Source of the DNA: Auanema rhodensis
Taxonomy: Eukaryota > Nematoda > Chromadorea > Rhabditida > Rhabditidae
Direction of reading: 5' to 3'
DNA length: 64,000 nt
Assembly (NCBI GenBank): GCA_964057225.1
Contig: OZ059897.1
Span: 12,276,001 to 12,340,000 of the forward strand
In this document: positions 1-12,327 of the stretch, piece after piece
Layout: the number at the start of each line of letters is the position of its first letter
How positions within the stretch are numbered: position 1 is the stretch's first letter
Made by a program: the position numbers and the translations under genes
The notes under the pieces: generated by a model
Told to the model about the DNA's origin: nothing
The model's input: only the letters and a program-made list of their open reading frames with translations
Databases searched by the model: none

Positions 1-200
1 ATTGAACTGATTGTATTTGTGTAAATAGCAAAGGAACTATCACAATAGATGTAATCTAAAATATCAAAAGCTTAAATATTCATAATATTTATAATTAAAC
101 TCACTAAAGCAGTTACAGTGATAACTGTACCGACAATTGCTAATTTTTTATAAGCACGAACTTCATTTTCTGCTTGTATTAAATCTTCTTTGTCACCCAT
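1..200 (-). CDS. Cuticle collagen, 5' end only (partial)
   Basis: This is the N-terminus of a nematode cuticle collagen precursor; the Gly-X-Y part lies outside the window. The start codon is at 200-198. Exon 1 is 200..105, a 49-nt intron is 104..56 (GTGAGT...TTTTAG), and exon 2 runs off the left edge. The peptide begins MGDKEDLIQAENEVRAYKKL and continues into a hydrophobic segment and the stretch VPLLFTQIQSVQ. A short acidic head, an AYKKLA-type segment, a roughly 20-residue hydrophobic helix and a Pro/Tyr-or-Phe 'QS(V/L)Q' end are the signature of the Col_cuticle_N domain, which anchors the precursor in the membrane before secretion. No collagen repeats are visible, so the subfamily cannot be named. 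Confidence 0.8.
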
Positions 201-3200
201 GAAAACCTATAATATACAAATAATATTATTTTTATAAATAAATATTAATAGAATACTGTCAATATTATAACAAGAAAGAAAGAATAAAATACTTAATATA
301 TAAGATTTATCTTTACAAAGTTAAAATCTCCTACAGCCTAACGTTTAACTAAAATATGTCTTTAGTTATTTACCAACTCTTCTATTCTTATAACTATTCT
401 TTATATAGCCAGTTTCTTTTTAGCTGAGGTACTGTCGGATGACACGAGAGGGACGTAGTAGAAACTCCGCCCCGAACCGGGCATCTGAAACTGTGTTCTC
501 ATCTTATTTGCCAAAAAAACATTGCCATTTAAGGTGGTCAGTGAATCGTTTTTTTTCCGGAAACGTCATTGGAATTTTTGATTTGATGATGCAGTAATTC
601 AGTCTATACATTTCGAGTTATTTTTTTATGAATCATTATATGTTTTTCAAATATAATATTATCTATATTCTTTCAATTAGATCATATATCTAAAAGAAAA
701 TAGCATTTTCAATTATATTTCTTTTTGGGACTTTAAAATAACAAAAAAAAAGTGAAAAGTACTGAATTTCAAATAGAAATTCTTCACATTTCAGTTTCAT
801 TGCTTTAATATCAGCACCCTTTTCATTTCACTTTTCAGATCATTTCTAAGAAATTAAGTACTTTTTTTTATAATCTCCGTTAGTTTTAAAGACGTAACTT
901 TTAGAATAAACCATTAAAGGAATAAAATTTTCTAAAATTAATGAAAATGCCGTTTTTCAAGTCAAATGTACAAGAGTGCAGGTACTAGTTCAAACTTTTT
1001 TTTGAACTTAAAACTTGTCCAAACATCAAGAGGATGATCTAGGTACGTAAGATCAAACTTTTTTATATTCTCTCAAATAAATTTTATTCTTTTAATATTT
1101 TTTTATTTATTACGTTTGATGTTCAGCGAATTTCAGAACTTACAAAATGTTTTTAGCCCTATTCATATATCACTGGACTTAAAGTAAAATTGTCGTAAAA
1201 CCACTCAATTTCACTACAAAGATCAGATACAAAATAGAAAAATGAATTATAACAGGTTTTTTCAAAGGTTACAGGTCATTTTATTTGTAATTTTTTTAAT
1301 TATTTACATTTAAAAAAGCTTGTAATATTAGCAAGAGTAGCTAAAAATAAAGAAGACACACTGTTTCAGTTAAGAGTTTCCCATTCATTTTATCATTTTG
1401 AATTATTTAATCTTTTATATGTTCGATAATTTAATTTAATTTAAAATTGTTCAAAACTGAGATAAGAAGCTTTTTAGATGTAAATTGTATTTGTTCAACC
1501 TCTGACTGTTAGAACATTTGTTGAATAGAGTTCCAAGTACTACCGATCTTGAAAGGTCATTGCGTCTATCCGGAATTTTAACTTCTAGTCCTTCATTCGT
1601 ATTGTTGACCGTTCTTCTTCTACGACAAGCTATCTATCTCTGTTTCTCTCATTCGACCTCTGCTTTCTGTAGTGTATCCTCGCGAAATTCTCTCACTCGT
1701 CCGTCAACCGGCTCAATTTGCTTTTTGCTCTCCCATCTCTACTATTTCTCTGAAATTTTCTGTTGTATTTTCAAATCATTCAGCCTATAGCAAGGTTCGT
1801 CGAGACTGTTTCCAGATTGTTGCTTTTCTCCTTGTTGCAACCTCATTCATTTTCTTTTCTTGTTCAACTCTGTCGCTTTGACTTCGTTTTTCCATCTAGT
1901 TTTGCACATTTCATTGTCCACTATGTTTTAGTCTTTTTCTCCTCTTATTCTCTCACAAACTGATCTGTTTCTCTAACCATTTCCATAGTCAGGAACATCG
2001 ATTGAATAGCTTGACATATCATTATTCATCGTTGATTGTTTTTATTCCTCCAAATTTATCCACCTTGTATAGTTAAAAATCCTTTTCGATTTTTTGATTT
2101 TTAGTCGACTATACTTTTATTTTTGATTAGAACATTGTTATTTAGAATATAGAAGTTCTATCGGATAGTTCGTACTGTCCTCGTTATCTTGCCGGCCGTA
2201 GACATTCCAACGACATTTTCAACACTCTATTTAGAATAGCACAAATGTATACTGAAGAGCTCTTACATCAAGAGCTTTTTTGATATTATTAGAAATTCAT
2301 TTTTATTTTTATACTTTTTATTCTGATTGATATGACTCTCCTATTTGATTCACATACTTTAAGACTTCTTCTCTCTAATAGGCCTGTGATATTCGTACTC
2401 CCAACGCTTTGCCAAACAACGATTTTTAGCAGCTTCGTAGTCTAGTATTAAATTTTTATTATAAAACCACTTGATTATCATGCCTTTTCGTCAAAAGACC
2501 AAATTATTATTCGTTTAACTCTTATGAGAGTTGAAGTACACTTTCGAAAATGACTCTTATCAAAGATTATTTTACATTTTCAAACAATTATAGGAAATAT
2601 ATAAAATGGAATTGGTTAATTCTTTGCAAAATTTATATTAATATATATATATTTATTTAGATTTATGAATACTTATTTTATTGATAAGGTTTCTTTATAT
2701 TAAATGATATGGTCATAACATTTATATATAAATGTATATTTGGATATGGATATATCAAATCTATTTTATTTCTGTATTTTGTTCTATTTAAATGATTATA
2801 TTGACTATTTTTTTTGTCTGTCTTTCAGAGAGAAAAAACGTTCCAATTCAAGAATCAAATAAAATAAAACTTTCCTGTTTACCTTTCCAGAAATAATTGG
2901 CCTAACAATCAATAAGTTCAATCTGCTAAGCACTCCTACTGACACCTGATTGAGCGAATGACAAAAGTATGAAGTATTTCGTCTAAAAATGAATAAGCAC
3001 ATCCACCCTGGTCATGACAAAGGATGACAAAGATAACTGAAATGAGAAAAGTGAGAAGGAGACATAGAGAAGGAGAGATAGAAAGAGAGAGTAAAAGAGT
3101 GCAGCAAACTGAAAAGGAGGCGTTGAAGTGGACAAAGCTTTAACGATCGTGCAACCAAAGAATGAACTGCATCTTGTGACCGTACGGAAGCCAAGCTACA

Positions 3201-3688
3201 ACGTTTGCTTTCTTCTTCAGTTATGTTACTCAGTGATTAGTGAGTATGTTCTTCATTGATATTTTTTGTGTTTTAATTCAAAATTTACATCATTTTCTTA
3301 TCAACCTCAGATGTTGCTCAAATAGATAAAAACTTTCAAAGTGATCAAAATATAACATAGTATTAAGACATAATCGGCCATCGGTCATTGTCTCTATTTT
3401 TCCCATTTTAATTAAATATATTTGGATTTTATTTTTGATCATATTCTTAACAATATATCTTTAACAAACTATATAAAGATATGTTTGTCTAAAAATGGAT
3501 GATATTCTCATTTTATAGTTCTGAGAGTATGGCATTGTGTGGAATGTGCACATGATTGTCTGTCATGTGTAGTAAAGTTCAGACCAATTTATATTGTCCA
3601 CACGTTTTTAAGTATTTGGTTTCTAGTGTGATTACATATATAAGATTTCTGTTTAAATGTTGTGCTTAGAGAAAAGATTACTGACCAT

Positions 3689-3721
3689 TCTCTCTTTCTC
3701 TCTCTCATTTCCTCTATTTCA

Positions 3722-3784
<63 letters not shown>

Positions 3785-3788
3785 TTTC
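3689..3788. repeat. (CT)n microsatellite
   Basis: About 100 nt of nearly pure CT/TTTC repeat. The longest uninterrupted CT run is at about 3745-3780. It produces a spurious Leu/Ser frame on the + strand. Confidence 0.95.
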
Positions 3789-4484
3789 ATATCTCTCTAA
3801 GTTCGATTCCAAAAAGAGAAATATATATTGTAGAATCGATTATGCAAAATCAATGTTCTTTTTGCTCTAGATCTTTCATTGCACCTTTTTTCATGTAAGT
3901 ATGAATTATTTAGACTTCATCGGTATTCTTTTATATGTCTCATTTACTTTTTTAATTTTAAAGTATTTCTATTCTCTGTTCATAACTCTCTTTTTACTCT
4001 TGACGATTAGTCAATTTTTTTGTTTATGTAGCTTAATTCAATACAAAAGTTTGCAATAAACCAACGAAAATTTCACTTAAATGTTATATATATCTTTATT
4101 CTCTTTATTCTATTTCTTATATTTTCTTTATTTTGTATTCTTGATATTTATATTTTTATATTTCGCTTTTAAGTGAAGAAAAAGAGACTATAAATGAAAG
4201 AATGTAAGAGAATAAGAGAGAAAGATAAGGTAGAAAAAGAAATAGCAACCGTTGTTTCAAAGTATGTGGAAATAACGAAATGAACACGCAAACTAGTTCA
4301 CGTCAGTCTTGGCGTGTGTATGTAACAAAGCCTTCTGAAGGAGAGAACATTACGTTAAATGTATAAAAGATGTTAGAAAACTCTCTCAGTCTTGATAGAA
4401 AGAACCTCAGAACAGTGATCAGAAAGCAGAAGTAAAGAAACAAATTTTGAATGGAATACAATTTACTTAAAGAATAGAGACTGT

Positions 4485-4574
4485 GAAAGAAAAGGAAGAT
4501 TGATAGAGAGGGAAAGAAAAGGAAGATTGATAGAGAGGGAAAGAAAAGGAAGATTGATAGAGAGGGAAAGAAAG
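4485..4574. repeat. 27-bp tandem minisatellite, about 3.3 copies
   Basis: A purine-rich unit starting GAAAGAAAAGGAAGATTGAT and ending AGAGAGG is repeated three times head to tail with no differences, then a partial fourth copy. More irregular GA-rich sequence follows to about 4650. The lack of divergence between units means recent expansion or active homogenisation. Confidence 0.95.
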
Positions 4575-4857
4575 TAAGTGTGAGAGAGAAAATATAAAAA
4601 GGAAGGGAGGGAAAAAGAGAGAATGAGAGAGAAAAAAGAAAGGAAGAGAGGATGCAGACAAATCAGTTTCCCTTCTTTTTTCTATATGCTTGTATAACTT
4701 TGTGCTCACGGCAGCTTATAACCATGGGCAACCGAATCTCATCTCTTTTACTACTAAGCCGACATTTCTATAGAAGAATACTTTTCTCATACGCTCTTAT
4801 TTTACGATTATAATACGATTTAATAGTTTATATTTATCTTTTTTCTTTAGCAAAAAA

Positions 4858-6751
4858 ATGACATCATCCGACATAACTGATTCAGACAAACAGCTGATAG
4901 CTCAGCTCCGTGAACTGCTGAAAAAGGCAAGTAAATGTTAATATTACAAAAAAATATTTAATTTATTATATTCATATGTAATATAAGAATTATTGTTAAT
5001 TTTTCGGAATTTTTTAGGAATTAGAGCTTGTACCAGCATATTCAGATGACTTTTCTCTCATGAGATGGCTGATTGGTTGGGAAAGAAAAATCAGTGAGTT
5101 ACCGATAGAAAAAAATTGTTGAACAGAAGAAAAATATAAAAATCAATTAATTATCTGATAGATCATTGTTCATAACAACATTTTGGAAAAGATACTAAAC
5201 ATCCTTACAACATCTTATCAATATACTATAATGGTCAAATTTAATTGTTTTAGATGTAATTGTTCCCAAACTCCGATTTTCTTTGAAAGCTATACATGCT
5301 CTTGGATTAGATACATGTGATATGAGTACTTATGAAAAGATACAAGAAAAATGTGATTCATATTCAAAGCCACTTCAATCATTACCTGGTAGAATCAATG
5401 TTTCATTATATTCAGTTCAATTAATATATTCAGGATCAGTCGTTGGTATGGATAAGGAAGGAAATGTTTTATCCATTCAAATGATTGGACGATTAGATGC
5501 TCTTGGTTTGATGCAATGTGCCCAGAATAGTCATCTATATAAGATGAGAATAGCAGAAAGTGAAGGTGTTATGCAAATTATCAGGTACATATATAGTTAT
5601 AAATTAATTTATAAGTTGAATATTGTTAAAGAGCTGAAGAAAAGAAGTGTGGACATCCATTAGGCACTTCTGTTATTTTTGATCTCGAAGGAATCTCTAT
5701 GAGTCAATTTGAACTGAATGCTGTTAAAGTTGTCACAACTATGTTGAGTCAGTTACAGGTACGTGCATTTTGAAAAAAAAAATGTATATATTGGATCGTT
5801 TTATATATATACGCATCTACTTTTTTATATAATTATTTTCGTTCTAGGAGCTTTTCCCTGATGTTGTCCGCAAAATTTTCATTGTTAATGCTCCATCGTT
5901 TATTCAAGTTTGTTTTTTTATTTGTTTTATACATTCTTTTGATAGTGGCAACTCTATTCTTCGCTCACTCGTTCTGATTTTTATAGTAAAATGAAATTTT
6001 TCAGATTATTTGGGGAATGGTTTCACCATGCTTAGCAAAGCAAACTCAGCAAAAAGTTAAAATTCTAGGAAATAATTGGAAGGAAGTACTTAGGGTAACT
6101 CTATCTTTCAATTTTAGAAACTATTAATTTACACCTTTTAAGGAATCAATTGGTGAAGAAGTTTTATTTGAGCATTGGGGTGGAACTAGAAAATCAGATT
6201 CCGAGTATGGAAATGTACGATTAGGAGGAAAAGTTCCAATGGAAATGAGGTTTAAAATTTCTTTTAGATAAAAACTAATTATAAGTTTCAGGTATGATTC
6301 ATCAAATGACATTGCTGTTGAAAAATTAGATAAGCATGTTATATCTGCTAGAAGTGTATCATTCATTCCAATCATACTGACTGGTACTTTTCTAATATTA
6401 TTTCAACTTGAATTCATTTATTCTATAACAGATCACGTAGAAGGAAGAAAGTTAAAATGGTTCTGGAAGTTGGATGCCCATGATATTAATTTCTGCGTTT
6501 ATCGATCAGCTCCAGGACAGGAAAAGGTTGCCGAACATATAGATGATGATATGCTAGAACCAAAATTCAGACTCCAAACTGAATTCGTGCCAGAACAGGG
6601 AATGGTGAGATAGCAATAAATATATCCATAAAACTCCTTTTGTTATTTATAGGTTCTGGCGGAAGAGCCAGGTGTTTATAAATTTGTTTTTGATAATACT
6701 CATAGTACATTACGGTCAAAAACAATTCGTTACTGTATCACAACGTTATAA
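4858..6751 (+). CDS. ctg-1: SEC14-like CRAL-TRIO + GOLD domain protein
   Basis: A cytosolic lipid-binding/transfer protein of the SEC14L type (nematode CTG, 'Cral-Trio and GOLD'). Ten exons give an intact 407-aa frame: 4858..4926, 5018..5093, 5254..5584, 5632..5758, 5848..5907, 6005..6094, 6143..6249, 6292..6383, 6432..6604, 6653..6751. The CRAL-TRIO N helix carries the classic 'SLMRWLIGWERK' segment (about residues 35-46). The lipid-binding fold follows, with 'GTSVIFDLEGIS', 'FPDVVRKIFIVNAPSFIQIIWG' split by an intron, and 'VKILGNNWKEVL'. The C-terminal third (from about residue 290) is GOLD-like and ends in 'KTIRYCITTL'. Intron 1 starts with GC: AAAAAG|GCAAGT is the only donor that keeps the frame. 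The start follows a 3' splice-like TTTCTTTAG, consistent with trans-splicing. AATAAA at 6782 is the likely poly(A) signal. The symbol is by family and may be a paralogue. Confidence 0.88.
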
Positions 6752-7142
6752 AACGTTTTGTATGGATTCTCAGCATTGTGCAATAAAGTTTAAATGTGAT
6801 AATTATATTTTTTTCTGTAATTAAAGCTTTGTATATTTGCATAAAATGTTTCTAAATATGATTATTGTAAAAGAAATAAGAAGCATTGTAACAAGCCATC
6901 TTAAAATCGGTTTTGTTGTTTTGGACAAATATTTCAGCTAAAATTCAGAATATTATTGATGAGAAACGTGAATTTTATTCGATAAGGGAGACACACAAGA
7001 TTATAACCCAGAATACGTAAATAATCAGAAACAATAAGCATTAATAGCAAAAAACTTCGTTAACGACTTTTTAAACTGTATCAAACAGCTTGAAGAATAA
7101 TATATTTTGTAGTCTGCTAAAGAAATTATTCATAACAAACTC
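6752..7142. other. Gap between SEC14-like and four-helix genes
   Basis: It contains the 3' end signal of the upstream gene (AATAAA at 6782-6787), then AT-rich sequence. The two genes lie on the same strand about 390 nt apart, a little wide for a classic nematode operon but not excluding it. No gene is seen inside. Confidence 0.5.
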
Positions 7143-7915
7143 ATGAAGCTACGAACAACTTGTGTCATCATAGCAGAATGCTTAGTACTCATTGCTCTTA
7201 TTATGGAATCTTTATCCCTTTTCAAGCTAGGTAACATATTTTATTCAAAATTTAGTTAATACCCGTTAAGATTGGTTTCTTGGTGCCAAGGTTAGGGGAA
7301 TATGCTGTGGTCAGGTTTGAATGCATCAAATTTTATGTATCTAAGTATATTTTGTAAGCAAACGGTTATTCTCATAGTAACTGAATACACTATGCTCATA
7401 CTAATCAGCGTTCAGACTGCTACAGCAATATATGGTATTTGTATCCTGTACGAGTTGATTCAAATACAAAAGCACATTAATTTTCTGCAGAAAAGTTACT
7501 CAACGTGATAAAGAATCCAAAATAATATTTCTATTTTTCCTATGTATCATGATTTGCACAGGACTTAATTCCTTTGTATTAGTATATTTTGGTTCTTCAT
7601 ACAAGGAAATACCCTTTTTACTATTGATTACCGGTGAGCAAGTTTATATTGAGTTGTATACAATGAAATACTTACAGAGCGAAAAGTAAGCAGATTTCCA
7701 AATTGGAAAAAAATTGAAACACTTATTTATTATTTTAGGTTCAGCTCTCTTCTGGTTTCCAAGCAATGATATTTTCAGCTTTAGCAAATTTATTAGCTCT
7801 CTTCTTTAGTGCTCACTTCCTTGACACTTCTACAAAAATGCCAGTTGTTGCTGGAAATAATATTAAGAACGTCACTTCCTCATGCAGGATTACAGTAGAC
7901 CCTACCTCAAGTTAA
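7143..7915 (+). CDS. Four-helix membrane protein of unknown function
   Basis: Not recognised. Six exons (7143..7230, 7296..7353, 7409..7447, 7491..7633, 7678..7685, 7739..7915) give an intact 170-aa frame. Predicted hydrophobic helices lie near residues 8-27 (IIAECLVLIALIM), 46-60, 75-98 (IFLFFLCIMICTGLNSFVLVYF) and 120-137 (AMIFSALANLLALFF). The tail is short and polar with one N-glycosylation sequon (NVTS). Topology suggests a small tetraspan protein. Exon 5 is only 8 nt (AGCGAAAA, coding E-R-K with the previous base). Skipping it hits a stop within about 20 codons, so it appears obligatory. Several alternative donor/acceptor pairs were tried and only this chain stays open, but the exact junctions deserve RNA support. 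Confidence 0.6.
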
Positions 7916-8064
7916 GGTTTAAAAGATAAAATTTTAAAAAATAAATAAGCGCATTGTTTACTACTTATTACACAATGTTAAAAGAGACAATGTAATACAC
8001 AGGGTTCACTTGAGTTTCAAACATGAATGCTACATTACCTATAAATTAAGGAAAAACGATAAGC

Positions 8065-9411
8065 TTAAACGAAATGCTTATTGCTGGCATAAAGCTGCTG
8101 GTCAACTCCTACAGCAACAGCACCAACTTGTTCACGGAGGAAGAGACGAGCTCCTCTCTTCAAATTGTTAGGACAAAGGTAATCATAAGCAGATTGCCAA
8201 GTATCGAAGGATGGAGAATATGGCAAGAAAGACACTGCCAAACCTTAAAAAAGAAAGCATTAAATAGTTATATAATTACTTGATAGAATTTACCTGATCC
8301 AGCAACAGCCATGACGTTGCTAACAACAGTGTATGGGTAAGACCAAGAGTTGACAATGAATGGAACAGCAAAATTCAAGAATTTTTGAATTTCTTGAGCT
8401 TCCTGTAATCCACAAATATTATTTATATTATATTGAGAGAAATAACCTTCTTGCTATTTTCATCATCCTGCTTATCGTACAAGCCAGAATGCTTCAAAGC
8501 TCTAGTTCCCAGATATCCCAAGGAGTGAACACCCCATACAACGATTAGATCACCAATAAGTTGTGGAATAAGTCCGCTAGAAAATATCCAACTATACACA
8601 CAATTTTTTGATTAAAAGAACACCTGAAAAGTCCTCCTGGGCCTTCCTCAACACCGATGAGTTTTAGACTGCTGAAAACATTTGTGTACTTGCACTCCTT
8701 TCCGATCAATTGAGCAACTTGGCGAACAGCAATAACTAAATATATATATATATATGTGTGATTAGCACTGTGGATAATTATTAATACCGGTGAATGGTCT
8801 GGAAACAACTGTGGCTCCAACACGGACAAAAGAAGCACGCACAGCATTACGAAGGTGAACACGGAAAGACTCATGATCTGTCATATCTTTTTCTTCAACA
8901 TCCTTAGAGACTTCTGCTCCTCCAATTTCGGGATAATGTTTGTTGATATACTGTAACAAACATATTCATTCATAGAATCATTTTATACAACACGTTTTCA
9001 ATGCTGTTAGAAGCAAAACAGTTAACCAAAAGAGCAACACAAGCTGAATCCAAGCCGGTGTAAAGAATGGAAAATCCATGTTGAGTTGCCAATTGCTTTC
9101 CTAGACATAGATTTTAAAAAAACACCAACGAATGGCTAACTGACTCACCATAAGAGAAAGCATTTGGAAGGAAATAGGCATTTCTTCCAGCAACAACAAA
9201 GAGTCTTCCTGATGAAAGAGGGAAAGGTTCATGTCCAAGTTGGATCAAAGTTTTTACACATTGAATAGGGTATGTAGCAGCGCTAATAGCAACCTTTGCA
9301 ATTACACCCTTGACGAAATCTTCCTTAAATAGCAAAATATAGAGAACAAAAAATATAGGAAATCACTTCTTTCTTGTTCATTCCCATGAAAGTATCGTTA
9401 GCTTCAGCCAT
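8065..9411 (-). CDS. mtch-1: Mitochondrial carrier homolog (MTCH1/2 family)
   Basis: An outer mitochondrial membrane insertase/scaffold related to SLC25 carriers. The start is at 9411-9409 (MAEANDTFMGMNKKE) and the stop at 8065. After the start come 'ISAATYPIQCVKTLIQLGHEP', a carrier-like P-x-x-x-x-K(T) repeat, then 'TQHGFSILYTGLDSACVALL', 'YINKHYP', 'RASFVRVGATVVSRPFTVIAVRQ' (a second carrier-type motif, SRPFxVIxxR), 'GGLFSGLIPQLIGDLI' and 'NSWSYPYTVVSNVMAVAGSGL'. The order and spacing of these blocks are those of MTCH2. At least six short introns are needed to join them. The gene is convergent with the four-helix gene (150 nt apart). An AG precedes the start by about 17 nt, compatible with trans-splicing. 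It lies 518 nt below TRIP4, too far for a confident operon link. Confidence 0.88.
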
Positions 9412-9928
9412 GATGTAAATGAATATATCTAAAAATTAAAAAAAATAATACATATAGCAAACTGTTAAAATCTCATGTACAACCAATTTAAAGAAAAACT
9501 ATTTCTTGAAAGTTAACGGCTGCGACCGCTAAGTACCGCTTTCCGATAGCTCCGCCCCTTTTGCCGCATCGCACACAGTTTTTTAGGGCAGGGTTCAACA
9601 ACGGCAGGCTAGATATTACTAACATTCGCGGTGTTTAGTTTAGACGTAAAATGAAGAATATGGATTTAGAACAAAAGAAAATGAGCTTATTTCTGTTATT
9701 TCTTGAGTAAAGGGAATATTTTTTCATTCATACTTCAGAAACTGTGTGCTGCCAAAGCAGTAAGAGTAGCATTGCGGCTCTAGAAATAGCATATGAAAAA
9801 TTATATATATATTATATGTGGATATATTACACATGACGATGACTATCCATATATGAAACAAGTAGAGTCAAAAAAGATTTATATAAAGTTCTATACATAA
9901 AATTTGTTATTATCACAGAAAATAGTTT
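9412..9928. promoter_or_regulatory. Likely promoter of the MTCH gene, with a GC-richer block
   Basis: A block at about 9515-9620 is much less AT-rich than its surroundings and contains CTCCGCCCC (about 9550), an Sp1/KLF-like GC box. A similar CTCCGCCCC...GCATC string occurs at about 463-485 upstream of the collagen gene. This is consistent with an independent promoter for MTCH rather than co-transcription with the cluster above it. Inference from composition only. Confidence 0.35.
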
Positions 9929-12137
9929 TCATACATTATAAGAGCAATTTAATATTTTCCTTAGCTGTTCATCTACTTGATAAAATTGAGAAAGGGATAC
10001 ATGTTCAACATAACCCACAAATGGATCGCTAGCTGAAGTAGCTAAAACAAAATTTCCATTACCGGGGACTACCGCATTTTTTTCCTAAAATATCAAAAAA
10101 TCGAAATAATATTATGTAATGTAACTTACAATTGACTGATATTCTTTCATTGAGTAGGATTCGTCTATGAATATTCTACCTAATATACAACAAGGAGAGA
10201 ACTCGGGAACTCTTCTTCCTAATTAATTAATTTTAAGAAATATAAAGAATAATGTAAAAGAACCTGAAAAGTGTGTTTTTATAGTAGCGTCAAGCTCGTC
10301 CACAGTGCATGAACGATTATCCGAAGCAATAAAAACAGGCCCTTTAATTTGAACGTTCTGAGAGAAGCGGAATATTCTACAATTGATAATTTGAGTTCTT
10401 GCATGAGATTAAGTTAAACATACTGGATCACACCATGAGCAACTAAGGTAGCCAACGGTTGAGATAGAACTACCACATAGCCTTTGTTATCTACTTCAAA
10501 GCTGGAGATTTCACTTTCAATTAAACCATTCACATTCACATTTCGAAGGATATGCATATTTGCAGGGAATTCTTGTCCATTAATTTTATCATACTAAAAA
10601 AAAGAGTTCAAAGAAAAAATGAGTCTAAGAAAATATACCTTTGGGACGAATCCTTCAGGGACCCATTTCGAATCTAATGCACTACTATGCATAGATTCCG
10701 CAGCTTGTCTCCTGGCATCAGATTTTTGCAAAATGTTTTGGATAACAGGATCAGTATTGATATTAATGGAATTATATTCTTTTTTCTAAAAATTTAACTC
10801 TTCATTGAATATTAATTATCTTTCTCATTACCTTCTCTTCTAAAGTTAAATTAGAAATATCCAGGTTAACTACGATATTACGTCTTTCTTTATTTCTCAT
10901 GTTTATCAGCTCATCTCTTCTTTGTTTGATACGATCACGTTCCTATAACACTAATAATCATTTGGCAATCGGGAAAAGAAGTACAAAACCTCAGCTGAAA
11001 GAAAAGCACTTTTCTCTATTGATGAATAATCACATTGAAGATCATTAACTTTCGTTTTTCTTTCACTATAATATTAAATTGTAAGTGGAATTTCTTCACT
11101 AAAATCGTACGAATCAGCATCAGCTTCAAGAAGTTTATTCGTAAACTCTGCGGCTTTAGCAAAATCGGATCCAAAAGAAGAAAGGCATAAGTCCTTAAAA
11201 CCATATATAACGAACAGTTCATCCAATAAGGAAATACCTTTCCTTCAGCATCAGTACCCATCAGCTTTTTATATAGTTCATTACTGGCACGAGATCCTCT
11301 GTCTAAAACCTATAACACCAATACTAAAATAACAAATTACTCAGATCTAGCATACTTCCCGCTCTTCACGAGTACAGACTAAAGTTCCACAGCTGAAACA
11401 GGGTCCAGATCCTTCCTGCTTGCACACTATTCTTCCACATCCCATGCAATTTCTGATCAAAGCATGAATACGCGCTTGACATTTGCATAGATGTCTACCT
11501 TAAATAATAGTTCGATGTATAAAAAATGCCTTAAATTTCATTTCAAAAGTTAATTTTGACAAAATTGGTTATTCGTTTGTGTTCAGAACTGAACTGAACT
11601 ACTTAACTAGGATCAAAGAATTTGTGTAAATGAAATAGAAACTAGGGACCTCGCAGTTTGTAAAGAGAAATCGTTGGAAATTTGCAAAAAAAAGTTAATA
11701 CAAAAGCAAAATTGATGCACTTTATCCAAAATCTCTGGTTAACATTCTTGTAGACGATAAACTATTCAAAAAGAATTTATAAAAAATAAAAAAAACCGAA
11801 AATTGATAACACGTTTTCCTAACGAAAGGTTTTCATAGCAATAACTTTCAGCCATTTTTTTCTTATAAACTTATGATTAGAAAGCAATAAATATTTATAA
11901 TATTTACGATTTTCACGCTCAGAAGCTCATCAGCATCATTCATATTCATGATTAACTTTAATGATAGGAGCACATAACAGAAGAAGTATAATATTAAATA
12001 GATGACAATTTCAAATTTTAATTTTTACCAGGTCTGAGTTGGTCAATGAGTGCCGATTCTAATTTTGCTGCCAACGCATTTCTATTGGCAGAACCTGATT
12101 TGGTTGTTCCTTGATTCTTATTCTTCCCCTTCGCCAT
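9929..12137 (-). CDS. Activating signal cointegrator 1 (TRIP4/ASC-1) homologue
   Basis: A component of the ASC-1 complex (transcription coactivation, ribosome quality control). The start is at 12137 (MAKGKNKNQGTTKSG) and the stop at 9929. Near residues 40-85 is the C2HC5 zinc finger: 'CKCQARIHALIRNCMGCGRI', 'CKQEGSGPCFSCG' and 'LVCTREE' carry the eight metal ligands in TRIP4 order. A charged linker follows ('NELYKKLMGTDAEGK', 'KEYNSININTDPVIQNIL', 'DARRQAAESMHSSALDSKW'). The C-terminal ASCH domain includes 'GPVFIASDNR', 'CCILGRIFIDES' and 'DPFVGYVEHVSLSQFYQV'. It is last in the five-gene (-) cluster, starting 191 nt after the MAD1 stop. An AG in CTAATTAAG lies about 12 nt before the ATG. Exons were assembled by frame; some junctions are approximate. 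Confidence 0.85.
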
Positions 12138-12327
12138 AAGTGAAATGTCTTAATTAGAAATAAATTTGAATATCAAGTGATATAGCAGAAAAATATTCAT
12201 ATAGAATATACTATAATGAGTAAAACTAGAACAAAAAAACATATTAATATGATTTAAGAAATCTTCTGCAACGCCGTGCAGCAGTGGCATTGAACAAGCA
12301 AACCCGAAGTCATATATACAATGGAAG

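Larger units (their letters stand above)
201..4857. other. Long intergenic stretch, no gene recognised
   Basis: About 4.6 kb lie between the divergent collagen (-) and SEC14-like (+) genes. All open frames are short, lie mostly in pyrimidine-rich or AT-rich sequence, and do not splice into anything recognisable. It holds poly-T/poly-A tracts, a CT microsatellite and a 27-bp minisatellite, described separately. A slightly GC-richer patch at about 430-490 (CTCCGCCCC) may belong to the collagen promoter. Cis-regulatory DNA and untranslated leader exons are the likely content. Confidence 0.6.

Noticed and set aside
1518-1963. Overlapping + strand frames rich in Ser, Phe and Leu
   Set aside because: They arise from pyrimidine-rich DNA, overlap each other in several frames and have no family match or splice context.
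3012-3194. Minus-strand frame of 60 codons
   Set aside because: Built on a GA-rich tract giving Ser/Phe/Leu low complexity; no start context or homology.
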